Below are positions 12,307 to 22,526 of a DNA stretch of 64,000 nucleotides, one piece after another. The DNA is from Xylona heveae TC161 (taxonomy: Eukaryota; Ascomycota; Xylonomycetes; Xylonales; Xylonaceae). The translations under genes were made by a program, and so were the position numbers. Under the pieces are notes generated by a model. The model had not been told where the DNA came from, ran no database searches, and saw only the letters and a list, made by a program, of their open reading frames with translations. The first letter of the stretch is position 1, and each line of letters starts with the position of its first letter. Where the stretch lies: positions 2,661,511-2,725,510 of the forward strand of contig NW_017264194.1 of assembly GCF_001619985.1 (NCBI RefSeq), written 5' to 3'.

Positions 12307-13443
12307 ATGGCTTCATCAGATATGAATCTGCTCCTTGAGATGGGCTTTGAGAAGGAGCGTGCAGAAATTGCCTTAAAAAAATCAGGAGGCCGTGAGTACC
12401 CTGGAAAGTATTGCTTGGTGGAGGGGCAGTTGTTCACCATGGCTCTTCATATGGGCATATGTGGCTGATTACCATTTCTCAGTTCAGGGCGCTCTTGAAT
12501 GGCTAGAAGCTAATCAGGATAAACCGCTTGATGAAATTAAAGGTTCAGATTCTGGCGAAGGCGTCGAAAGTGATGAACCGCCCGCCTTACAACCGGGCGA
12601 AGAAGCCCGAAGTCTCATTTGCAATGTTTGTCAAAAGAAGTTCAGAAGCCATGGGCAAGCGGAATTTCATGCATCCAAAACGTATGTACAAGTTCCAAAT
12701 TAAATTTTTACGAAAAATGCTAATGATTCTCCAGTGAACACGTCGACTTTTCCGAGAGTACCGAAGTGATCCCGGAGCTTACTGCGGAGCAGAAGAAGGA
12801 AAAACTTGAAGAATTGAAGCGCAGAGCGGCCGAGAGGAAGGCCGGACAATCCGAAAAGGACAAAGAAGAGCAAAAGAGAAATGAAGTGAGATCCGAAAAT
12901 GTTGCCTTTCCCCATGACCATCAGCTGACTCACAATGTCATATAGGCTATCCGCCGGAAGGCCAACAGGGACACCCAAGACATTAAGGAGGATCTTCAGC
13001 GAAAGGAACAGCTAAAGCATGCTGCACAACGGCGGAAAGAGAAAGACGAGGAAGTCGCCGCAAAAGAACGAATTCGAGCAAAGATTGCTGCAGACAAGGA
13101 AGAGCGTCGACTTAAAGCGGAAGCCGAGAAGGCCAAGAGGGAGGGGAGGGCTCCCGCTATCCCTGTAGTCGAGCAGCCTGCAGCTCCGCCCTCTACGCCA
13201 AAGCCTGCCTCCGCCTACACTGAAACCCGCTTGAGGCTCCAGACCCCTAAAGGAAATGTTCAAAAAACCTTCCCTGTGGACACGACCTTATTTGAGGTTG
13301 CGGTAGCCGTCGGTCAGGAAAGTGGTTTCGAAGTGCAAAGTTTCTCACAAAACTTTCCTAGAAAAGTCTTTGACAGTACAGATTTCGGGAAGACCCTGAA
13401 AGAGGCTGGACTGGTTCCTAGTGCGGCGTTGATTTTGAAGTAG
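12307..13443 (+). CDS. UBA - U1-type zinc finger - UBX domain protein
   Basis: This is a predicted Cdc48/p97 adaptor that binds ubiquitin. The start MASSDMNLLLEMGFEKERAE is a UBA domain, which continues after an intron as GALEWLEANQDKPLDEI. Next is a C2H2 finger, CNVCQKKF, with His residues spaced C-x2-C-x12-H-x5-H; an intron lies between the last two His codons. A long charged helix (EELKRRAAERKAG through KIAADKEERRLKAEAEKAK) leads to the C-terminal UBX domain, TRLRLQTPKGNVQKTF to EAGLVPSAALILK. The loop FSQNFPRKVF carries the FPR motif that contacts p97. The arrangement resembles UBXN1/SAKS1 with an added zinc finger. Three introns are visible. Confidence 0.9.
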
Positions 13444-13961
13444 CTGTTGGATAGCGCGGCCCTGAGGATTGCGGCGGGACTGGGCGTTTGTGCATATTGT
13501 TATTCTTATTATGATTATCAGGAGACGTGAAACATGACCAATTCAATCAGACTTTGTTCTGTCGATCTTGAGGATACATTTGGGCGACCTGCTGTATTCT
13601 CGGAGCCGTACATCTGTTAGGTTTTATAAGGCATGGTGAATCCTGAGACGGCCATTTTTTTTTTTAAAAAAAAAAATACCTACAAAGCTGTTTAGGCTGC
13701 CAGAGACGAAAAATTCTATTCATCCTATGAGCGATTTTGCTGCTTAGATATTGTGAAGCGGCTTTACGATGGTTGTTTGTTGGCTGTTGGCTGGTTGACC
13801 AGGCCGCAATATCACGTGATGTCGCTCCTGCTTCGTGTCGGGACCCGACATAGAACGCGTCGACCATCGTGGAAGACGCGACAACTGAGTGATTCAATCT
13901 ATCAAAGTGGCAAGCATATTATGCTTTCCCCTCACATTGATGTAGAAAAATACATTCTATA
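13444..13961. other. intergenic: UBX 3' end and rad52 promoter
   Basis: The left part has a T8/A10-like run (13651-13677) that may be a transcript end. The right part contains the palindrome ATCACGTGAT at 13811-13820, about 140 bp upstream of the rad52 start. I see no gene. Confidence 0.45.
13811..13820 (+). promoter_or_regulatory. palindromic CACGTG element upstream of rad52
   Basis: ATCACGTGAT is a perfect 10-bp palindrome with a CACGTG core, the type of site bound by bHLH factors such as Cbf1 or SREBP-like proteins. It lies about 140 bp upstream of the rad52 ATG. Function is inferred from symmetry and position only. Confidence 0.4.
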
Positions 13962-16076
13962 ATGCCAATGTAAGATACATATTGTCGTGCGTGTTTTCAA
14001 GTATTGACCAAATAAAGGCCGGGTGACCAGCATCGTCCCACGCCTGTGGTGGCGAACCCTTTTGACGAACAAAAGCAACATGTGGGAGAGTACACGGCAC
14101 AAGAGATTGCCACTTTGCAGAGTAGATTGGACAAGCAGCTAGGCCCGGAATATATATCTTCTCGTCCAGGCGCTGCTGGCCAAAAAGTCCATTATCTGGC
14201 CGCCGAGAAGTGTATCAATCTAGCAAACGAAGTGTTCGGTTTCAACGGATGGTCATCTGCGATTCAAAATATACAAATAGATTTTGTGAGACTAGCTGAA
14301 GTTCATGGCCAGAATTATTGACTAACCACGGTGTACTAGGTGGATGAGAGCGCAAGCACTGGCAAGATTAGTTTGGGATTATCGGTAATCGTGCGCGTGA
14401 CGCTCAAGGATGGGACATACCACGAGGTATTTGGAGATTATGGAGCATTCGAATTACTCTTCAATTGCTGAGAATTAGCAGGACATTGGATACGGTCACA
14501 TTGAAAATTGTAAAGGAAAGGCCGCGGCTTTTGAGAAGGCGAAGAAAGAAGGGACCACAGATGCCTTGAAGCGGGCTCTCCGGAATTTTGGCAATGTTCT
14601 GGGTAACTGCATATATGACAAGGACTACTTATCCAAAATTACAAAGGTCAAGATAGCTCCGGTAAGCTTTCCTGGCGGCTCAGTCCACAACAAGGTGCTG
14701 ATCAATCAGTCAAAATGGGATGTGGACAACCTCCACAGACACCCGGATTATGCGCCGATCAAAAAGGAAAGCAGTGGTGATGAGGCACCACTTCGCAGAC
14801 CAAGTGAGTTGTGGTCCAGATGAATTACCGTGTTACTGCCAGCCTGCTAAACAAGCGAAAGTTTCGGCTGCTGTGGCTGAGTATGAGTTCGATGGTGAGT
14901 CAAATTCCTTTTGCCAGTATATCTCTTACAATCTAACCGGGCTATAGCGGCGGATGAGCTCGAATTACTTGACTTCAGCGAATCGTGTGGCGACAACCAC
15001 GGCAATCCCGATGAGATAGTACTTGATAATACGCCTTCTGGCCCGCCAAACAATAGGATAAATGTCACGAGGCCCGAAAGCATTCAAAACAGTGGTGTCT
15101 CGTATATCAAGCCAGGCAATGGGCGGCCGCTGTCATCCAAGACACAACTTCCATCTGGACCCCAAACATCTAGTACACGAGGAAAGCCCCAGAGCATTAC
15201 TCCTAGTCTGCCTTCAGTGCCTAATCGGAACCCACCTCCGTCGGTTGGAAATCGCGCCGCAAGCGTTCCTCCCCCGCAGAAGCGGTTTGTTGGAAATCCA
15301 ACGACCGTATCAAAATCTATACAGCCTCAGAACCCATCTCAACTTAACAATGCTGCAGCGCAGCCTCCGACAAGCAAGCCTACGCCGACCATCCCACCAC
15401 CGCTTCCCCAGCAACAACCTCAACCTCAGTCGCCCGTCCAGACAAAACCTTCATTTTCCAACCAGTCGAACCCTGCCGAGACACCTCCTCAGGCAACTCG
15501 CCCTCCGCAAGACCTTCCAGTGGGTTTCTTCACCGCACGAGCTGCGGAGTCTTTACAAAACACAAGTGGAAGCCTCCCCCATGATGCCTCTGCGTTCAAT
15601 CCCCACTCAGAAAGCCCATCAATCCGCAAAACAAGTGGCTTCGATCATTCCAAGACAAAACCAATCACCCGCGAGTCCATCGGCGTCTCAAATCCGCCAA
15701 GTAGCACAGCAATGGCCATTCCACGAGCCAACTTTATCAATCCACAAACAGACACAAACCGACGCATTGGTATGCCTGGGGCAAGTGCAAGCCCATTACA
15801 GAACCGCAGTTCATACAAACCACCAGGGCCTGCACCTATCAAGCGACCGTTAGAGCTAAATCCAGCGCAGTAAGTGAAAAAATATATTACCCAATCCTGC
15901 GCTCACTTATCACGTTGAACGTATAGCTATATGAAAGACAATCTGACACATATTTCCCCCACAGGTCTCGCCAAGCCCTAGGAGATGTTACTGCCGGACA
16001 CATCAATGCACCCTTTGATACTGGCGGTGGAGTTTCCGGGACTGATCTGAAGCGGCCACGACTTGCAGAAGGATGA
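13962..16076 (+). CDS. rad52: DNA repair and recombination protein Rad52
   Basis: This is the recombination mediator that anneals single strands and loads Rad51 in the nucleus. The conserved N-terminal ring domain reads [63 protein letters not shown] and [18 protein letters not shown] long Pro/Gln/Ser-rich tail (about 15100-15870) ends KRPRLAEG. The first coding exon appears to be only 8 nt (13962-13969, ATGCCAAT). A 48-nt intron (13970-14017) then joins in phase to give [18 protein letters not shown], which matches the family N-terminus. Other introns lie near 14286-14340, 14427-14480, 14802-14850, 14894-14946 and 15871-15964. The catalogue name in aspergilli is radC. Confidence 0.93.
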
Positions 16077-17260
16077 CTCGCTTCACATTTTCATTCTAAC
16101 GATCATCTTTTAGACGCCTTAAGCGCTCTTTACTCTACGGCGCTTGGAATCTAGTCTTATCAGTTATACTTTGATTTTGTTTCCTTTGCCGTTTGCATTT
16201 TCTGGCACATAGCAAGGATTCTTCTCAATTGCAAAGCATCAGGCATTGGGCTCATTGGGAGTGTAAAGATTGCAATCAGGGCAAGGAGTTTGGGAATGGA
16301 TCAAAATTAGCGTCGTACGTACAGTGCAATGGAATATTTTCTCTCTGAGATTAGTTCTTTTTTCTCTATGGGACATAAAAGGCCTCACTTGGTGAACTAT
16401 CAGGGAATGTTGCTAGACGGAGTGGACAATAGATAACATCAAATGCTGATGATATAGTTCCAATAATATCCACAATCAAGACTCAACACACGTAGACGAA
16501 AGAATAGCCGTTGAGTAATTTGGATATTTCATTCTCAAGAGTGGTACTTTGGTTAATAATAAGCCGCTGAAACGGCATACATTGTCACTGTAGTTGTTTA
16601 GTATTTCGGTATACTGTGATCCTTCGGACTAGAGTGTCTCTACTAGATTAATCTCTGGCCCGTCGACTTACCGCCGCAGAGCCACCTATAAATCACCATG
16701 CCCTATCGCTAGACCCTAAAGTTCGTTTCTAGTCCTCAGGGACCCGTGATGTTCCCCGACCACTCCGCCAATACGTTGTTCCGTCTCCGAGCCGCCTCTT
16801 TTTCACGCGCTTGTTAGTACTCCATTCGTATATAGGACCGAAACCTTGAATTTGATTGGTTGGTTTTCCAAACCAGATCAGCGACTAGTCCACCTGCACA
16901 GAATGTACAGGCCCAACACGGACAATGCAGCAGTGCTCTCATTCGTGGGTTTGGTATCCGATTTATTGCAGGCTTTCTGCATTTGGCACCCACTAAATCC
17001 CGCAATTAGCCATGCTATTTATCCGGAATTCGATTACTGTATTCGTACATAGATTGCCTTGAAGGTGGGCCGTACCCTTGACCCTGTGAATCGCCCACCC
17101 TAGAGTAGGAAACCCGACAGCGGTGGCAGTCGGCAATTAAGAGTTTCTGCAAAGAAATCTACCGTCTGTGCTGGGTGGGGGAAAGAGTCAGGCAATCTGT
17201 TAGACCTCCTTGCTTTTTGACAGGTGATTCGAAAGGCCTTCTCTGATTGCCACTGTACCA
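16077..17260. other. intergenic: rad52 3' end and histidine kinase upstream region
   Basis: About 1.2 kb with no recognisable gene. The first part is AT-rich 3' flank. The rest is probably the long promoter and leader of the histidine kinase. Short open frames around 16850-17050 resemble nothing. Confidence 0.45.
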
Positions 17261-20200
17261 ATGTCCCTCCCAGCACCAAAACAGGGACTGGTAGGTTTTG
17301 GCACAACTTGGGAACGTGAATTCTACAAGTAAGTGTAATTGACATGCACTAGCCAGCAGAAGATTCATAAACTAATTATGGGATCATCTGCTCAGATATT
17401 TGCCGCCATATTGTTTGCAAGCACCGTTCGACCAGCATGTGTCCAAAGACACCCAGTACCAAGATTCCGTGGCGCGGTCATGCCCAGACGCTGCACTCAC
17501 CGCGTTCGCGCAGCTGGGTGCTTTGAGGCTGGATGTTCAGTGGGCAATGATATCACTCTTTGGCCCTAACAACCAACATGTCGTTGCTGAAGCCACGCGA
17601 ACATTGAGCTTACAGAATGACATGCATCATAATGAGCATGACGAGTTATGGCATGGGTGCTGCACACTATCATATGAGCGTAGCTTCTGCAAACATGTCT
17701 TGGACCTCCCTCAATCCGCCGAATGGCCAGACAACACTATCCTAGCCGTGCCGGATCTTACGAAGGATGGTCGTTTCCAAGATTCTCGCGACGTCAACAG
17801 CTTTCCCCATGCACGCTTTCTAGCCAGTGTTCCAATTATATCTCCAAAGGGTCTTATAATCGGTGCCTACACAGTAGTGGATAATAAACCTCACAATATG
17901 CTGGACACGAAATCCTTGAAATTTCTGGGAGACATGGCACTGACAGTCATGGATCACTTAGAGAACAGCAGGTCCAAACTGCAACATCTTCGGGCCGAGC
18001 GGATGATGGTGGGAATTGGGAGCTTTAACGAAGGAAAGGGCAGCCTCCGGAACAGATGGCTGCAATCTAGCAGACAGGACCAAAATGCGGAGGATGGTGA
18101 CGAAGGCCTCGAGGGACAGATCAATCAGTTGCAACAGACAAAACAGAGATCAGAGAACGCAACGCAGTCTATGGCAGATATTTTCGCTTCGAAGCATCTG
18201 CCACCACCCCAATCACCCCGGCAGCGGCTTGGTGTCCAGGGTGTTCGTCAACGGTTTGAGCAACAGAATTCATTGCCTAAGTCAACGACTGACGGAAGTT
18301 CCCATGCCAAGAGCGAATCCGAGGGTGGCGAGAAGTCGCCCAGACAGGGGGACAACATGACTCTTTCAAACCAGGTGGAAGGTGCATTCTCACGTGCAGC
18401 TAACATAGCCCGTGAGTCCATTGAAGTTGAAGGAGTCGTATACTTCAATGCAAATTTTGCATCCTATGGTGGCCTGGTCAACAACCCTAAGTCTGCTTCA
18501 GACTACAGCAGCTCCGAAAGCTCTGCCCTAAGCGACGATGACAATTCTTCCGCGGTCTCCTCAAGCCCGACGGGATGTAATCCATCAAACACTTACGATT
18601 CTGGCAAGTGGGTGGATCCGTGTGAAGTTTTAGGCTTTTCAACCACGGAGTTGTCCAGCGTGAATCACGAAGTCATAAGCAACAGGAGCATCGCGATTTC
18701 GGAATTGTTCGTCAAGGGTCTTTTGCACCGGTATCCCCGAGGCAAAATCTTTAACTTTTCTGAAGATGGCTCGATATCCTCATCTGATGAGTCGAACGAT
18801 GGGAGGTTCAAGAGCTTCTTCCAGCGCGAAAATGCGCCTACCAAACCTGGGGACAAGAGCTCGGGACGAGTTAGGACATACAAGAGAACGCGGAAGCGGG
18901 TACTACAAGAAGATGCGAATGCCTTGCTTCAATTCGCTCCTGGTTCCCGAAGCATCATTGTCATCCCCTTGTGGGATTCGGACAAGGAGAGATGGTACTC
19001 AGGTTGCGTTGCATGGACCAGAACCCCGCATCGAGTCTTTACCTCAGATGACGAACTGACTTTCTTGTTTGCACTTGGAAACAGTCTCATGGCAGAGGTG
19101 CACCGGCTCGGCGCCGAATATGCGGAGCGGGCAAAGTCGGATATGCTATCCAGCTTGAGCCATGAATTAAGATCACCACTACATGGGGTCTGTGGTACTG
19201 CGGAGCTCTTAAGCGATACCTTGATGGATGTCTCCCAACAATCAATGGTTCACACAATTGAGTCTTGCGCCAACACGTTGTTGGACACCATTGACCATCT
19301 TCTTGAGTACTCAGGTATCAACCAGCTACGGAAATCCACTTCAAGAGCCTCTGCAGGCCATGGCGATCGTCATTCACCTCGAGGTGGTATGCGGACAGGT
19401 GCCGACAATACCCTCCAAGATACAATGGATGGCTCCAAACATCTGCCGTTTGTACAGCTTGATGCCATCTTGGAAGAGGTCGCGGAAAGCGTCTTTGCAG
19501 GTTATGCTTATTTACATGGCTCAATGTCCACCCTTCGAGAAACAGCTCCACCAGGCAGTTTTGTTTCAAGGAACCGCAAAGAATCCGACTCCAGCTCGGG
19601 ACCAGTAAGAATAATATTGGATATTCGCCGTGCCATGGATTGGAGGCTCTTGACTCACCCGGGTAAATGGCGGCGTATTCTCATGGATATCTTTGGGAAT
19701 GCTTTGAAGTTCACTTCAGGTGGATATATTTTTATAATGTTGGATGCATCACCTATCAAGAATCCCCAGCATGTCGTAGGGAAGCCTACAGAATATCAGG
19801 TCACCATGACGGTGAAAGATACAGGAAGTGGTATGGAACAGGCATACCTGGACAATGATTTATTTGCTGCCTTCTCACAAGAGAATACACTATCTGCCGG
19901 AAATGGGCTGGGTCTACATGTAACCCAACAAACAATATCATCTCTAGGAGGAGAAATTCAGGTCAATTCCCGGAAAGATTTCGGCACTGAAGTCGTCACT
20001 AGGGTTAACCTTTGGCATCAGCCGGACTTGGCTCCTCCTAATTCTCCAGATGAGATGTCAGTGACCACAGCGGCGAGGGAATTGACGCGTGGTAAAACTA
20101 TTGGGATCTTGGTGTTGAGAGATTCGGAGGTTGACAAGACGCTGTGCTCATCTCTGGAGGCATTGTGTCGAGATTGGTTTGATATGGTTGTACACACAGC

Positions 20201-21272
20201 TCGTTCATCCGAAGCGCTAGGCCATTACGACTATTACATAGCAACCCGAGAGGATCTGGATTTGGCGTCGATTACTCTTGATCATCCTCCCGAGCGCCTT
20301 TTTTCTCCTATTATTGTCATCTGTTCAACTCCAGCAAGCACGAAAAATATGTGGTCCATTATACAAGAAAGAGCAGATGCGGAAGTCGTCGAATGCATTT
20401 GTCAGCCGTGTGGGCCTCAGAAGATGGCGAAGACATTAAAGTTGTGCACCCAGCGTCAACAACAGAGACATGATCTAGCTGCTAAAGCAAAAGATGCGGC
20501 TCCGAGTTCGAACGTCTCTGAGCTGCCTCACCGCGCCAGCGTGGCACCTGGTGCCGCTAGGGGGGAAGATTCAAATATTGCAACCAATGCAACCAATGCA
20601 AATAATGCAAAGCCGACTGAATTACCTGAAGAAGTGGGAACTACAAAAGTCTCCACCCCATCTACTAATGAAGTTCCAAATCCGTCAAATGAAGCAGCAC
20701 CCATCTCCAGTAAGGCTGGCCCTGACCAGGGCGGTCGTTTGATGGACAATGAACGAACCCAAAACAGTCAGGTTCCTAAGCCACCCGAAATCAGCAATCC
20801 GGCCATTACGGTTCTCGTTGTGGACGACAACGAAATCAATGCCCGGATTTTAACCACGTACATGAAAAAGCTTGGATGCAACTACATGGTGGCATATAAT
20901 GGTCTGGAGGCGTTTGAAGCATTCAAGGCGGAGCCCGCCAGGTTCAGCGTTATTCTCATGGGTGAGTTTCAAAAACCTGGTCAGAAACACTCTTTTTTTT
21001 TTTTTTTCAATCTCTCATCAATCATTCAATCAATTACAGACATCTCCATGCCCATCATGGACGGCCTTGATTCAACAAGGCATATCCGTGAGCTGGAAAA
21101 ACAGCTGCGTACTCCAAAACCTGCAACCATTGTTGCTTTGACTGGCCTTGGACAAGAAGGTATCCAGCGCGATGCAATAGCATCGGGTATGGATTTGTTC
21201 TTTGCAAAACCTGTACCCTTGAAACAACTTGCACAAGTAATCGAAGAGACAAAGAACACGTTCTTGTCGTGA
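17261..21272 (+). CDS. hybrid histidine kinase (GAF-like, HisKA, HATPase, receiver)
   Basis: This is a fungal hybrid sensor kinase, expected to pass phosphate from His to Asp and on to a phosphotransfer protein. Exons 17261-17328, 17396-20961 and 21040-21272 join in phase to 1288 aa. The start MSLPAPKQGLVGFGTTWERE is recovered by the first intron, which has a CTAAT branch site. The region at residues 40-220 resembles a GAF domain (FAQLGALRLDVQWAMISLFG, RSFCKHVL). HisKA carries SHELRSP with His612. The HATPase region has the N box GNALKF, DTGSGM and GNGLGLHVTQQ. The C-terminal receiver starts VLVVDDNEINAR at about residue 1161, with the acceptor in ILMDISMPIMDG (Asp1212) and the Lys in FAKPV. 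The last intron splits the Asp1212 codon and has no stop in frame. No transmembrane segment is evident, so a soluble sensor is likely. The ligand is unknown. Confidence 0.94.
20962..21039 (+). other. stop-free 78-nt intron in the kinase receiver domain
   Basis: The intron has a GTGAGT donor, a T-rich run and a TTACAG acceptor. Its length is 26 codons and it has no stop in the reading frame, so an unspliced transcript stays open. Excision restores ILMDISMP, the conserved phospho-acceptor motif. Retention would insert 26 residues between the Met and the Asp. Confidence 0.85.
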
Positions 21273-22526
21273 GCTATAAGCCTATACCTTATACAGCCTC
21301 GTCACCTCGTGTAAAATCCGGACGAAATACTGAATGATCATGGAAGCTTTATAGCATATATATATATCGGGGGTCTTGGAAGCCAGGGTGTCTGCACAGT
21401 TTGGGTTTGTGTTTCGTGTCTTCGACCCTTACCACCAACTACTGGAGCGGCTTGGGGGGGAGGGCGAGTTCTTTTTACTTTTATGCAAATTTTGCATGAT
21501 ATATGAAATGATTTTACGCATATGATACCAATTTATACATAGGTAGTTTATTGTATTCTTTATATTCTTTATATCCTTATCACTTTTACCAACCTATACA
21601 AACTCCAGATAGCGGTCAGATTCATACACTGAGCGCGTTGAGGTTTACCGTTTACACTTGGACATGAATCGGATCTTTCATTTGAATGCACTCCAAGATC
21701 TGACAGCGGTCCTCACCTTAGGCTTGGATATTTGGTAATTTAAGACGACATTATTGATTAACTAATTAATTTTTATCAAAGGGCGAATGTAAAATTATCC
21801 GATGATAGTGTGATACACAATAGAGAAAGCCATGTGGGAAGTGTTCTTGGTGGAATTTGGAACAAACAAAGGACGGCAAAAGAAAGAGTAAAGCTCTGCT
21901 GTTACAAAGCTTCGTCATGGCTATTTTAAGAAAGTTCGCAAGGGGCACGAAAAAAAGAAAATGGGCATAGAGAAGGAAAAGTGAAGGGGAAAAAAAAAGA
22001 AATGAGGGAATTGGAACCGAATTCTGTTGTAAATGAACAAGGCTTGTTTTGAAGAGCTTAATGACGATAACAAGAAAAAATGAAAAAAATATTATTTGAC
22101 TAAAAGAGTCGAAATGAATGTAGACAAAGGGGGGAAGCAAGATTCACATTCTAGAATTTGGAGCAGGAGGGGGAAAAAAAAAAAAAGTAAGGATAAAGAA
22201 ATATTAAAAAGAAAGAAGGTTCAGGGCAAAGATAGATAAGAAAGAAAATTATCTAGGAGATCGGAGATGAGCAAAGACATGCGCCATCTCAAAAATGGCA
22301 GCAAATGTCTGGCCGTACGATTGTAATGTCTGAAAATTTCTCTATTTGGCTTCCGCTTTTCATCCTCTTGAAGCTTAAGGTTGTTTGAAATATGAAACAA
22401 TGGAATATCGGTAGAGATAGGCGAAAGAGACGGGCATTGATGATTGATCCGAAGCTTTCGTTGCTTTTCACGGACGAGCCACAGTAGGGGTCGCTGAAAA
22501 TTGATGCACCTAGGATCGGGGCGCTC
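21273..22526. other. convergent 3' region with long purine-rich tract
   Basis: About 1.25 kb between two converging stop codons. The first third is AT-rich with a TA repeat near 21355-21367. From about 21930 to 22260 the plus strand is strongly A/G-rich with many A runs, so the minus-strand transcript end would be pyrimidine-rich. I see no supported gene; the 124-codon minus-strand frame here (21766-22140) is a by-product of that bias. Confidence 0.5.

Noticed and set aside
15062-15853. 263-codon frame overlapping rad52
   Set aside because: It is an alternate-frame shadow of the Pro/Gln-rich Rad52 tail.
21766-22140. 124-codon Phe/Leu/Ser-rich minus-strand frame
   Set aside because: It arises from the pyrimidine-rich strand of the purine tract and has no protein-like pattern.
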